The position numbers and the translations under genes are program-made. The notes under the pieces are model-generated. The model did not search any database. It saw nothing but the letters and a program-made list of their open reading frames with translations, and had not been told where the DNA came from. A DNA stretch of 64,000 nt from Agarophyton chilense (Eukaryota > Rhodophyta > Florideophyceae > Gracilariales > Gracilariaceae), in the NCBI GenBank assembly GCA_030374765.1, contig JARGXX010000031.1, positions 1 through 64,000 on the forward strand. Direction: 5' to 3'. Shown here piece after piece: positions 52,798-63,823 of this stretch (positions within the stretch are counted from its first letter, which is position 1; each line of letters opens with the position of its first letter).

Positions 52798-54381
52798 ATG
52801 CCCAAGTTCGCCAGGAGCCCTGTCCAGACGCTTTCCTTGGCGCCGAGAAGCAACCTGCTCGCTGCCCAAACTTCTGCAAATTCTTTCGCCATTGCGCATA
52901 TTGCTGAGCCCACCACCAGCCCCCATGCGTTCCAGCCCCGCGATGGCTGTCCAGCACCATCGCTAACCTCGCTTTGCCTGGCCTCCGCGGATGTCCTGTA
53001 CCACGCAGATGCCAGAGGCGCCTTTCATCGACATACCGTATCCGAAGCGCCTTCTCTTCAGTACAGTGTTGACGCGGCGCACACCGGCCATGAACTCACC
53101 TCAATCACAGCGACTTCTCCTGATTCCTTGGTCGTCACCGCTGGAAAGGATGGCATCGTACGCTGCTGGGACCCTGAAACACGCCGATGCACTGCAAAAT
53201 TGGCCGGTCATAGATACGAAGTGCGTTCTGTCGCTGCGTCGGCTTCCTCAGACGTGGATGGCAGTCCAGCCACTATAGTCGCGTCTGGGGGGCGTGACAA
53301 AACAATACGATTGTGGGATGTTCGTGCCGATTCTTCCACCCAGCTCCACACATTTAAAGGACATGGGAGTTGGGTCCATAGTGTTGCTCTCACAGCCAAT
53401 CCCACTCCCTTGCTTGTGTCTTGTGCAGGTGATAAAACCGTGCGTGTATGGGATCTTGTGGCGATGAAAGAACGGTCGGTGTTCAAGGGGCACGAGTATC
53501 GTGTTTGGGGCGTTGCCATATCTCCAGATGGTCGCTTTGCCGTCAGCGGAAGTACGGATGCAACTGTTAGACTGTGGAAGTTGGGCGAAGACGAAGGAAA
53601 GAGTCATGTACTAGAGGGACACAGAGATAGCGTATTATCTGTTGCAGCACTAACACCGGCTTGCATTGTATCAGGTTGCGAAGATGGAACTCTCTTCAGC
53701 TGGGATTGCCGCGGTCTTTTAAATATCCCTACGGATGCCAATCTACTGTATTCGGCGAGCGAGCCTCCAAGAGGCAAAATCGAAACAGATATCGACGAAA
53801 ACCCGTTCGTCACTGAAAAGAGAGTTGCGAAAAGCGTCACAGATGGAAACACTGTGTTGATCCCTGCCGAATCGGATACACCAGTTTCAGCACCAAACAC
53901 ACCGAAACACTTTGAAACCGAGGTTCTGCGCTCCGGAAAACCTGAGAAGTCATTATCGTCCCATACCACTCTTACTAGTCAAGAGACCGACACTCTCAAG
54001 ACAGCTGTTGCGGTTCCACCACAACAAAATCCCCGTTTCGATAAGTCTGCTGCTGAATTGGTTACTGCTCTGAAGCGGATACAGACTTTGGAAAAATCCC
54101 TGCAGCGAGCGGAACAATCTCTGGCAACGAAGGATACGCAGATTGTGCAGCTGAAGAAGTCTGGCGCAGAGAAGGATTTACTCATCTCGCGCCTTCAGGG
54201 AGAGATTAGTTCTTCTAAGAGACTGCTACAAGCTGCAAACGTGCGAAACCTCCTTAACCAGAATACTAGAAAGGCAGACGTTGCGCTTGATTATCAGGAG
54301 CCGGTGAATAAGATAGGGGCTGTGACGGACCAGCTTACCGCTCTGAAAGCGAGGCTTGATGCTATGATTCCTACTAACTGA
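52798..54381 (+). CDS. WD40-repeat protein with C-terminal coiled coil
   Basis: 527 residues from the ATG at 52798; the frame opens 39 codons earlier in unconserved sequence. At least five WD40 repeats occupy about 90-320, with clear GH...W-D endings: KDGIVRCWD, RDKTIRLWD, GDKTVRVWD, TDATVRLWK and EDGTLFSWD. They would form a beta propeller for protein binding. A Ser/Thr/Pro-rich linker (about 325-415) and a heptad-like coiled coil follow (about 420-480, TALKRIQTLEKSLQRAEQSL). The layout suggests a scaffold that dimerises, for example in cytoskeleton, autophagy or transport, but no specific orthologue is recognised. Divergent from the BED fusion gene. Confidence 0.85.
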   Translation: MPKFARSPVQTLSLAPRSNLLAAQTSANSFAIAHIAEPTTSPHAFQPRDGCPAPSLTSLCLASADVLYHADARGAFHRHTVSEAPSLQYSVDAAHTGHELTSITATSPDSLVVTAGKDGIVRCWDPETRRCTAKLAGHRYEVRSVAASASSDVDGSPATIVASGGRDKTIRLWDVRADSSTQLHTFKGHGSWVHSVALTANPTPLLVSCAGDKTVRVWDLVAMKERSVFKGHEYRVWGVAISPDGRFAVSGSTDATVRLWKLGEDEGKSHVLEGHRDSVLSVAALTPACIVSGCEDGTLFSWDCRGLLNIPTDANLLYSASEPPRGKIETDIDENPFVTEKRVAKSVTDGNTVLIPAESDTPVSAPNTPKHFETEVLRSGKPEKSLSSHTTLTSQETDTLKTAVAVPPQQNPRFDKSAAELVTALKRIQTLEKSLQRAEQSLATKDTQIVQLKKSGAEKDLLISRLQGEISSSKRLLQAANVRNLLNQNTRKADVALDYQEPVNKIGAVTDQLTALKARLDAMIPTN

Positions 54382-56249
54382 AGCAAATGTCTTCTTATGG
54401 ATTACGCTATTCTTTTGTGGACTAACTCGCTAATTCCTGTCCAACTAAGCTTTTTTTCTTAACACGGCACGATCGGTAACCCTCAGCGGAACATAACGTA
54501 TCTCTGAACCCACCAACACACGGTTGGGAATAATCTATGTAAACTAAACGTAGAAAGGTAGAATCAGACCTCGACTCATCTTCAGCTCAAACGCGATTTT
54601 CTCTCTCCCTGTACCCAATTCCTCTGGGGAAGTCCCTTACTCATCCATTGCCGTCTGCACAAAACAGACGCAACTCGTTATTTTCGAGTTTTATAGATTG
54701 CCGATTCTTGACGAAGCTACGTGAGCCATGTGGATACTACGAAAACAGGAACCAAAGGGAGAAGCATCCGAAGTTCAGCGTGCAGAGCAAAATAAACTAC
54801 GCGGAGATGGTCTTGTGCGGTAGATTTAAACGCATTTCTGTATCTATCGTTTAGTTTTGGGCACGTGTTTTGTCTACACCTGGAAGAGACATCACCATTA
54901 ATGATCTCTCACCCACCATGTACACAACCCTTTTTCAATCCTGCCACTTTACTTTGTCAAACTACGAGAATTCAAATCCCTGTTTGGTCTCGGAGTTGGT
55001 GAACGCTTCAGCTGTGTTCAGCCGTGGCTTATTTGCAGCTAGAATTAATTGCTTGTTTACCTGACGCAGACGCTTACTCTTAATTAGGGACAGTGTTTCA
55101 GAAAGACTGAACGTTACTACATCTACGTAAGCTTCGCAATGCTTTCCCCAACTTTCGAAATTGCCTCTGTTACGCATAAATATTTCCCTGCCCAAAGTAG
55201 CTTTCGTTTTGAGCAACACCCGCATGCGTAGTTTCTTCGCGACGCATGGGTATTAAACCTGCAATCGTTTCCTCCCACGACGCCACATATGTATCGTTTG
55301 TACCGACAAGGCTGGTACGGTAGCGCATAAAGACAAAGCTGCAGAAACAAACAAGGAACAAGACCACCTAATTTCTCTAAACCAGGTCGCCTTGGTTTTA
55401 TTGGTATTCATCGTGAAGGTACTCTAAAACTTTCAACTCAGAAGGCAGAAAGATTACTGCTCTTTCGCGAGACTGGAGGTGTCAACCCCCTCGGTCAAAA
55501 TTGGGCTACTGTGGCTCAAGCGCCTCAACAGGAGGCTTCGCGTGAAGTCTCTTGGAAAAGTGATTATGACTGGCTGGGTGTAGAGCGTCGCGAAACTGAG
55601 GGAGATGACAAAGAGTATCTTCGCAGTTTTGATTGTCAGTATCGGCAGAGAATAACCAATATCTATTGTCATCAATGACTCCACCTCGAGGTGTGGGTGC
55701 TTTGAAACTTCAAATTGATCGCCTCTCAAGCCATCGAGAGCCAAGATTGTCAGCATACTCTTGAACGTGGCTCAAGAAAAGCCGGTTTCCAATATCAGAT
55801 ATTTCTTCACGGCGCAGAGAGGTGTACTCTCAAAGAATGAATGCAAAAAGATGTGTTACACAACGGGGTGAAATGATGCTTGTTCTCGGTGTTGGTCTTT
55901 CTAAACAAAAATGTCAGTCGCCACGGGGAAGTACTACTGCGGCCCGCAACCCTTCTGACATTGTACGACAGTGTATGTGGCATGTGAAACATATTTAGAC
56001 AACTTCTCAAATGCCTTGGGTTCACTTCTTGGCGAAGAATCTCAAAGCTTTTGCATTTCTCTGAGTTCCCCAGAACTCAACATAGCAACTGTCGATCACA
56101 GGTGTGTGGAGCAACATCCCGAACTAGTTATCAGGACAATATTAACGTCTTTCGTCCTCCTAGTTTGGTGGTGACGACTGTCAAAAACGAGAACAGGACC
56201 TGTATCCTCCAAACATTCATCCAAAGGTGAGCGTCCCAAATCATTCGAT
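54382..56249. other. Intergenic DNA, no gene seen
   Basis: About 1.9 kb between the WD40 and formin genes. Short frames only; none resembles a known protein. Confidence 0.5.
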
Positions 56250-58229
56250 ATGGCGCCGAAAAACAGACGAAGCGACGCACAGATAGCTCTGGAAGATAGA
56301 CTGGGTCCCGATGTGCTGAAGAAACTGGAAACTATGGCTGGCGAGTTCGTTCGTTTTGAAAGAGGTCAATTTGGTTTTTTCATTGATCCTGCGAGGTACG
56401 CTGTGAGGCAAAGGCAAGTTGGACCGCTTGGACGAGGACGTCGTAGGAAGGTCGTTGCAGGAGTAGACAAAGACGGAAATATTATAACCGCATGGATTGG
56501 AGTTGATAACAGGAACAAAGGGACAAAGACAGACGGAGGAGAGCTGGTCAGCATTCCTGACGGTTATGCCGATGGAACTGGCCAAGGCGGGACAGGATCA
56601 GGTAAAGGTGGTGCTAAAGGTAAGGGAGGTGATGGCTCTGGTGGCTCGGGTGGCTCAGGCGATGGTAGTGGCAATGGAGACGGAAGTGGACGGGGAGGAA
56701 GTTCTGGAGATGGATCTGGGAAGGATGGTGGAAAGAGCGGAGAAGGTGGAAGTGGAAAGAATGAAAAAAGGGCCGGCTCCAAACCTCCGTCCAGTGCTGC
56801 AGAAGTGGCAAAACAGGCCGCAGAACGAAGAGCCCTTGCAGGAGTCGGCGGCCCTTCTGACAAAAACAGCGCGGAAAGCTCGAAGAAAGATGCTGATCAG
56901 ACACCAGGACCACCAGTACCGAAACCACCTGTGGGAAATCTTCAAGCTAAAGCAAATGAGGCTAGAGGACGTAAGAAAAAGCCTTTGCATTGGGCAAAGG
57001 TTCCAAAGAACCTTTTGAAGGGCACTGTTTGGACTACTCTGGAAGACAGTTCCATCCATCTCAAAGAAGATGAAATTGATGAACTGTTCGGCGTTGATGT
57101 CGCCCCCCAATTCGCGGCGGAAGCCGAAGTAGCGAAGCCCGAAGTTTTACCACACAAGCGGAAGCACAACGTCAACATTATCCTAGCTAATCTGAAGATG
57201 ACTGCGGAGCAGATCAAGGATGTTGTTAGGGTACCTACCTACAAAGAAATGGAGTCTGGAAGGTTGCAGGCTTTGTTAATGATTTGTCCTACGCAAGAGG
57301 AAGAACAACTTCTACTCCAAAACCTTAATATCATTGATGATGTCGATAAAACGGATAGGTTCATGATGGAGCTGGCACAACTTCCAGGGCTAAGAGGGAA
57401 AGTGCTTTGTGGATTGGCCGCGAAAACGTTTAATGAGGAAGCCGTCGACTTGATCAGAAACATGGATACTTTCGCAATGATTCCTGTGGAGATCCAAAAC
57501 TCTCCCAAGCTCAACAAGATTCTAGAAGTCATACTTGCCCTTGGGAACTTCCTAAACTCCGGAACTGGTCGCGGTGGTGCACATGGTTTCAAACTAGAGG
57601 CCCTTGCAATGCTGTCAACCGTCAAGGATTCTAAAGGAGAAAGCTTATTGGACTATCTTGTCAAACTCCTGAAAGAGGATTTTACGCATGTTCTTCCATT
57701 AGACGACATGCCAACGCTAGAGCAGAGTGCCACCATTTCTCTGGACGCAATCGGAGAAAACACGCAAGCCCTTTTGGACAGTGTTACAAACGTAGCTGAA
57801 CAAATCAAACAGATCGGTGATGATCCGTCGATGGCAAACTTCAAATCCGAAATGGTGACGTTTTCTGAAGAAGCGAACAAGGTAAGGGAGGAAATAGTTT
57901 CGCTTCGAGCACTCATGATGGAAAAACTTCAGTTGATGATGGGACACTTTGGAGAGCGAAACAAAGCTTCAAGAGGTCGTCAGGAGGACATATTAAGAAT
58001 GCTGAGAGAGTTTGTCAGTGAGCTTTTAGAGGGAATCGCTCGGCATGACGAAAAGTTTGAACGCCAAGCCAAAAAGATGGCAAAGGATAACGCTGTGCCA
58101 ACTGCCAGCTCCGCCAGGCATAGTTCTGCAGATATAGAAGGGATGGCAGCCTTTCCTGATTCACCTCAAGAGGGTCCTAACGCCTCCGGAAAGAGACAGT
58201 CAAGCTCGATGGGATCGAACGATGTATAA
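56250..58229 (+). CDS. Formin (FH2 actin nucleator) with almost no FH1
   Basis: 659 residues, one exon. Residues 1-100 are a conserved-looking basic N-domain of unknown type. About 105-175 is a Gly/Ser/Lys/Asp low-complexity linker. An FH2 domain spans about 238-605: KKKPLHWAKVP (about 238), NIILANLKM (about 309), and LALGNFLNSGTGRGGAHGFKLEAL (about 430-453, read in parts), the formin G-N-x-x-N and GFKL signature. A coiled stretch follows (about 550-610), then a short Ser-rich tail. FH2 dimers nucleate and stay on actin barbed ends. Formins usually have a long FH1 of polyproline tracts that feeds profilin-actin; here only PGPPVPKPPVG (about 218-228) remains. No membrane anchor, PTEN-like or GBD domain is seen. 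Confidence 0.93.
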   Translation: MAPKNRRSDAQIALEDRLGPDVLKKLETMAGEFVRFERGQFGFFIDPARYAVRQRQVGPLGRGRRRKVVAGVDKDGNIITAWIGVDNRNKGTKTDGGELVSIPDGYADGTGQGGTGSGKGGAKGKGGDGSGGSGGSGDGSGNGDGSGRGGSSGDGSGKDGGKSGEGGSGKNEKRAGSKPPSSAAEVAKQAAERRALAGVGGPSDKNSAESSKKDADQTPGPPVPKPPVGNLQAKANEARGRKKKPLHWAKVPKNLLKGTVWTTLEDSSIHLKEDEIDELFGVDVAPQFAAEAEVAKPEVLPHKRKHNVNIILANLKMTAEQIKDVVRVPTYKEMESGRLQALLMICPTQEEEQLLLQNLNIIDDVDKTDRFMMELAQLPGLRGKVLCGLAAKTFNEEAVDLIRNMDTFAMIPVEIQNSPKLNKILEVILALGNFLNSGTGRGGAHGFKLEALAMLSTVKDSKGESLLDYLVKLLKEDFTHVLPLDDMPTLEQSATISLDAIGENTQALLDSVTNVAEQIKQIGDDPSMANFKSEMVTFSEEANKVREEIVSLRALMMEKLQLMMGHFGERNKASRGRQEDILRMLREFVSELLEGIARHDEKFERQAKKMAKDNAVPTASSARHSSADIEGMAAFPDSPQEGPNASGKRQSSSMGSNDV

Positions 58230-59375
58230 GTTCTTGGAAAACGATTTGGAAAATGAGTAACTGAGACCAATCAATAGAAAATTCTTTCGTACCTATCTCA
58301 GTGCTAGTTGAGAGACTTAGGCATTCATATATAGATAGATCTTGTTGATTAGTCGCTCTGCGATGCGCAAGAGCGGTTTCCTCGATGACCAAAACAATCC
58401 CCCCCCCCCACCCTGTACGCTTCGTTCCTTTCCAGCAATGCTCTCACACACTCTCGATCCTCAATGTAACAGATTGCGCAACGGTTGGAAAAGACGACAA
58501 GGACTGACATTCATACTGAGGCACTCCTTCTGCTGTATCGCACCGTTTTCAGCATTTGCAGCATTCGCAAGTACAGCTTTCTTTGACAAGGCTCGGTATC
58601 CGTGGCATAGCTCGTTCTATCTGATAACAAACACAAACTACAATGACAAGAAGAAACACGGATACCATCATATAGTTCCAAGTTCACGCATAGATCACTA
58701 CGAGAATTCTTTTCCACTAATAATCCGCCGTTCATGATAAACATTGTCGTGAATCCTAAAATGGATTTTCATTTTTTATACGATGGACGCACCAGAACGA
58801 TGATTTCAATGCACGAAAAAAAGAAATTATTGACAGTGGCAGTAAGGGTTAGACATATTCCGCTAATAGTGAAGCATTTTCTCTGTCTTGATTCGCGTTT
58901 AGTGTGTGTTTTGTTCTTCAGATTTCATTCTTCAGATCAAGTTGGAACAGACAGACTCTGTCTGTATTTGTCTCCCTTACTCTCTGTCTACTGGTAGGCT
59001 GTCCTGCTTTCTAATTGTTTCACATCCTAGACGGTTCGATGATTTAGTTCTTCTGTTTCGGTAGAAACTGAATTATCTGTCCTCTTAACTCTTCCAAAAG
59101 AGACAGATACATTTGCTCCATATTTGGCAGTCGCCTCGCCGTCGTTTTCCGATAAGATGTTGATCTCGTTGTGTACCGCAGCAACAAGGAAAACAGTTCG
59201 TTACTTTCCAAACATGAAATCGTCCCCATTTTTCGATCATCGCCCAAATGATTTTTGAATCAAATTTTATTTGTAGAGTTCAGATTTTGCTTTCGGATTC
59301 AAACATGATTGCTTTGATTCTTCCATCGGTATCTGCTAGTAGATTGGCGATAGTCAGAAATTTTCAATAACATGT

Positions 59376-59386
59376 ACGACGGTACA
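59376..59386. promoter_or_regulatory. ACGACGGTACA motif, copy 4
   Basis: Fourth exact copy, inside GTACGACGGTAC and followed by TACAGTA. No gene starts nearby, so a promoter role is doubtful for this copy. Confidence 0.25.
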
Positions 59387-60424
59387 TACAGTATTCTTAG
59401 AAAAAAAGTCGGTTACATCATTTAAAGCATTCAAAGTTTTGCTCCATACGAGGTAACATACTCACAGGGGTGAGTTGCCATTGGTGGAATTGCAATTAAT
59501 TGCAAGGTGCATCATGGATCGCTTCATCTCAGTTTGATTACAGTAGGACAGAACTAATTTTGGACCAATGACTCACAACCCTTGACCCCAGACCTATGAA
59601 AGCCGTCTTCCCTACATTATTCCCTTAATTTAGCAACAAACAATAAAAGTCGATAAAGATGGCGAAGATGAAAAGAGTTCTACATATGACTGTTTTTTAA
59701 ATGTGGTACTGAAAAAAAGGGTTTCATGTAAGATGGTTTGATATACTGGTTTCTGAGTGATGGGATCTTTAAACAGAGATTGCGATTGGATTTCTCTTTA
59801 AAACATGAATTCCATATCGATTGCAAACCTCACAAGGATTTCAAATCTCAGAAGAAATCGAGCTGAAAAAAAAATCTTCACATTCACATTCACATCGGAT
59901 GAAAACCATTCCTGTACTTACATGAGCGTGTAGGTTAGAAAGTGAAGGTTAACATAACACATCCACATTTGGCATTTTTATAAATACAGTAGAAAGTCAA
60001 GATAAGGTGTTGCGACAAGAGATGTTTTTGAACGAAAGAAATGTAGACTGTTTTGGTACTTTTGAGGCACGAGAAAACGGGCTTCGACAACAGCTCTCCT
60101 TGATAACGTTTATCTCCGCACTATCCAGAACGCGACAGGTGGCTGAGGACGGATATCAGACCCGTCGTTTTGTCAAACATTAGTGCAACTATTACGCGTG
60201 CCGTTTGACCTCGCGTTTTCATCACGCCAGGGCTGCAGGATACTCGCTCCGAGGGTGTCTGTTTGTAGACCAAAGAATGAAAGACCCCGTTCTTGTTCGT
60301 CCATCAAGTTTTCGTCCCAATGTAGACTAGCTGCACATTCGAAATGTGCATTTGTTGTATGTTGGCAGTACTGCAAATTTGATATTCGTATCTGCCCCGA
60401 CAGTTGAAGGAGTTGACCAATGTA

Positions 60425-60430
60425 TTTAAA
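60425..60430 (+). promoter_or_regulatory. TATA-like box of 5S gene B
   Basis: TTTAAA at -34 to -29 from the 5S start, exactly the spacing seen for copy A. Otherwise the upstream sequences differ, so the shared box is likely functional. Confidence 0.5.
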
Positions 60431-60458
60431 AACTCACTGTGAGCACCCCTTTGGTCAC

Positions 60459-60574
60459 ATTCGGCCACATCAAGCTGACCTGCGCCGCACCCCATCCCGA
60501 ACTGCGAAGCTAAGTCACTTTGAGCTGGACTAGTACTGACATGATGGATCGGTCTGAGATCTCCAGTGCTGAAT
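60459..60574 (+). rRNA. 5S ribosomal RNA gene, copy B
   Basis: A 116-base 5S rRNA. The ends pair (ATTCGGC with GCTGAAT), and it contains CCCATCCCGAACTGCGAAG, CTAGTACTGACAT and the Pol III control region around GGATCGGTCTGAG. It is followed at once by GTTTTTTT, a Pol III terminator. It matches copy A at 104 of 116 positions. Which copy is the main expressed form cannot be told from sequence. Confidence 0.9.
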
Positions 60575-60581
60575 GTTTTTT
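60575..60581 (+). terminator. Pol III T-run terminator of 5S gene B
   Basis: A run of seven T directly after the single G that follows the 5S 3' end. RNA polymerase III stops at such runs. Confidence 0.6.
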
Positions 60582-62275
60582 TGTACTCTGGCTTCCTCCT
60601 GCCTTCCTTTGACGTCTGCCACTCTTCTCTCTCTCTTACGACTGCGTATACGCTAATGTTGCCAATTGTAAACTTTGAAGCAACCAAACATGGTAGATCA
60701 TTCACTAAATTGATTCGTGCGTCCCAAAAGTTGTACCTTTTCCATTTTCGATCATGCAAACTTTGTCGGATACTTCTTGAAGTGTTAAGGATTGGCAGTC
60801 CTAATGCGAGCCGGTTTGGTATTATTCTTTGCTCGATATCATCAAAGTTCAGGGACGTTTTGAAGAAGTGAGACTGCCTTGTGCGTCATCGTCAACACTA
60901 ATGCATTCAACGGAATGCCATTCAGAGCATGCAACAAGCGTTTCTCTGTTTATCCTCCTCTAGCCCTCTACCATATATGTCGTTTCCACTCCCACAAGAC
61001 TACCTCGACGAAATCAAGGATTCAGATAATTCGAACCAAATCCACGTGTGATGATTAGCTGTACCAGACACAGGTGCATGAGATACGGTGAGCAAAGCTC
61101 AAAGAGCCGGACGACGGAATGAGAGGAGTCGTCTCTGGTCATGATGGGTTGTCACACGCTCTGGGAAGGACACTAACGCGGGGCCTGGAACTGCCGTGGC
61201 TGAGAACGAAGAGCTTCGTGCAAAAAGTCGAGCTATGCTTGCGAGGCATCAATTGTGCGACGTGCTTGATGCCAACTCCAAGTTCGACCAAGCGCATTGA
61301 CATGAACTCTCTCTCAGTTACTGGTTAGGGAGTGAGCGATGGCACCACAAGCGCTTTCTACTGAAACTACACTTAACGCTTCCAGCAGTCCCCTGCACTC
61401 ACTGCACACTTCCAAAGCGTGCGCCATTCCCAACATGATCAGTCTAACATGGGTCTGTCTGGGCGAAAGGCTTAAGGCCCCAATCCAGAGCTGAAGAGTG
61501 CTACTGTATTCGTTTCGATTTTTTGAGCAATGGACCCCTGTCTAACGAGGATAGATGAAGAGAATTCAGGGCACGGAAAAAAATACATATTCAGAGAGGC
61601 TGAAAAGCGATTTCTCCGGCAAATGTCGCTTTTTCATGAAGGGGTGGTGGTGGTCAAGGAACGCATGAAAAAGAAGAAAAAAGGAGGGCGCGAGCTTATG
61701 TAAAACAAGTCGTCTTCAAGGGACAGGAAAAGTAAGGTGCTGATAATGATCAGTTTTCATAATACTCAGAGCTCAACAACTTTTTGAAGTTGGAAATGCA
61801 GCTCCTTCTTGACTATAGTTGATACGGTCACTGTGTTAAGGTGGCAGATAGTAAAAGCGAAAGTACTCACAATATAATAAGGTTTCAAGAGCTTTTACCA
61901 CGCCCCAGTGACCATCAGCAACTAAGGCTGCGCGCATGTTCTCGACATACATGGAGCGTAATCGAAACCATGCAGGGCTTTCGTGGAGTGAGAGTGAATC
62001 GTGTGACTGCGAGGGGTGAATAGAGAGGAAGTTAGTTGAAGTAATTTACATTGCAGGTTCACAATATAGGAAAGAGGTTGGTTCCGTCAGAGGCGAAGTA
62101 GGATGAAATGATGTAGTAGGCAGAATTATGATGATGTAAGCTAACGGTGAAGTCATCTCGTAGAAGAGGGATATTGTTCAGAACGGTGAGGGTACTACAT
62201 GTGGCTGCATGGCGCAACATGAAGGCAAGTGCTCGCGTGACATGAGGGCTTAGAAAGCAGGCAGGCACAGGGGCT
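60582..62275. other. Intergenic DNA, no gene seen
   Basis: About 1.7 kb without recognisable genes. The 3' flank of the BAR-like gene lies at its right end. Confidence 0.5.
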
Positions 62276-63058
62276 TCACGACGTAGTGTTTTGGGCATCC
62301 TCAGCAAGTTTGGCCGGCTGTTCATACAAAGAGGCAGCTCTTGAATAGGTGTCGGCCTTTGCTTGAGCCACATTAAGGGTCCAATCGGAAAGCTTCGAAG
62401 AACAATACAAAATGAGACTCCTGCTTTCGGCGGACAGTGTTTCACTGGTAGCGCGCCACATGCCAACTGTGGTTTCGATAAGAGCTTCAAAGGCTTCATT
62501 GTCCGGCTGTCTTCTCAAACGATTCCACTCGGTCTTCTGAGCGAGATATCTCTTTCTAAGCGGAACAATCTTTGCAGAGTAAGAATCTTCAAAGGTCCTG
62601 GCCAGGTCGATAATAGGAGGCGATACATCCATGGCATAGGCCTGCAGACACGATGCAGCTGATTGTTGAGACTGTACAAAGGAAAACTGAGCGGATAAAG
62701 TTTGCTTGGGAACGTAGTCTTGCAGAAGACTTGACAAACGAGAGTCTGGTGCAAGCGAGTGTGACAACTGCTTCTCAACTCGGGCCAGCTCGAGCATGGA
62801 ACGCTTGTGAGCCTCTGTTTGTGAGGCGAGTTCAGAAAGCAGGGTTCGCAGATCGTCGAGCACGCAAAGGGTGCCATACAAAGCAAAGTCAGATTCGTAG
62901 AGCTCCTTGTTGGGTCTGAGACCGAACTGCTGAATGGACTGCTCAATGGAGCGCTTAGCCTGGGTGAGACGCGGCTGCAGGGCGACGTTGACGTCGACGG
63001 AAGCGCGCTTGACGCGGTCCTGCAGGTCCTTGACCCAGGCCGAAGACAGGGGGTTCAT
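62276..63058 (-). CDS. Predicted alpha-helical, BAR-like protein
   Basis: 260 residues from the ATG at 63058, after which a helical protein begins at once; the frame is open to 63259 but the extra part is Cys/Pro-rich and unlike the rest. The sequence is almost entirely amphipathic helix: about 5-60 (DLQDRVKRASVDVNVALQ), about 65-110 (LYGTLCVLDDLRTLLSEL) and about 150-240. There are no membrane segments, and charged heptads occur throughout. The pattern resembles amphiphysin/endophilin BAR domains, curved dimers that bind membranes in endocytosis, with the usual domain size. I see no SH3 or other domain. A general coiled-coil protein is the alternative. Confidence 0.55.
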   Translation of the reverse strand: MNPLSSAWVKDLQDRVKRASVDVNVALQPRLTQAKRSIEQSIQQFGLRPNKELYESDFALYGTLCVLDDLRTLLSELASQTEAHKRSMLELARVEKQLSHSLAPDSRLSSLLQDYVPKQTLSAQFSFVQSQQSAASCLQAYAMDVSPPIIDLARTFEDSYSAKIVPLRKRYLAQKTEWNRLRRQPDNEAFEALIETTVGMWRATSETLSAESRSLILYCSSKLSDWTLNVAQAKADTYSRAASLYEQPAKLAEDAQNTTS

Positions 63059-63823
63059 GGCGAAAGAAAGGAGCGCGGGAGAGCGAGGCGGAGTGAAGCA
63101 GCGGCAGGTGGACTGAAGAAACGAAAGAGGTTGGCAGCTGGGCGAGAGCGCGGCGCAGAGGAGCGGCGAACGCGAGAGTGCAAAGTGCACAGCGTCGGGT
63201 ATGCGACGCGTAAGGGCGGCTCTTTTCGACGCGCCGCACACAATGGGCGCCTGAAACACATCGCAGACGCGGCTGCGCGGCTGCCGTTTTTACTAATCAT
63301 TTCGGCCAAAATGCGCACAACAAACAACCCGCGCCAGCGAGGCGTGCCAGCTCGACCGCCAGCACGCGCGTACACTGCTGACCACTGTTCACGTGTGACG
63401 CGTGTCCACGCGCATTGCACGGCGCACACTTGCGCCTGCACACTCGCTTGTCTCTGCGCGGCGGCGTGTTCCTAACTTGTAGAGTACTTACAGTTTACGC
63501 CATGCGCAAATGACACAGATTACAGTTTGCAGATGCGCCGCTGCCTTTCGACACCAAGGCGGCACGAGCGCTGCGCGCCAAGCGGCACGGTGGGTTGCGC
63601 TCTACCGCGCTCACCGCGCTGAGTCGCCGCCTCTCGCGCGCCGCCGCCCCTCTTAAGACTGCCGCCTCGCTTGCGCTTCGGCGCATGACTCATGAACTAT
63701 TCCCTCGCAGTTCCACTTCTGCTCCTTCCGTCAGTTCTCCTCCCTTCCTGCCCGTGCCCGCGCCCGTGCTGGTCGCGCCCCCCGTATCCCCTTCCCCCCC
63801 CGTCGCACGCCCACCAACCTGCC
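63059..63823. promoter_or_regulatory. GC-rich divergent upstream region
   Basis: About 0.77 kb between the BAR-like gene (-) and a possible gene start at 63824 (+). Rich in GCGC and CGCG. No clear coding sequence. Confidence 0.35.

Larger units (their letters stand above)
58230..60458. other. Intergenic DNA, no protein gene seen
   Basis: About 2.2 kb, AT-rich in part, with no recognisable coding sequence. Contains the ACGACGGTACA motif (59376-59386), closely followed by TACAGTA (59387-59393), and a short CACATT repeat near 59880. Confidence 0.5.
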
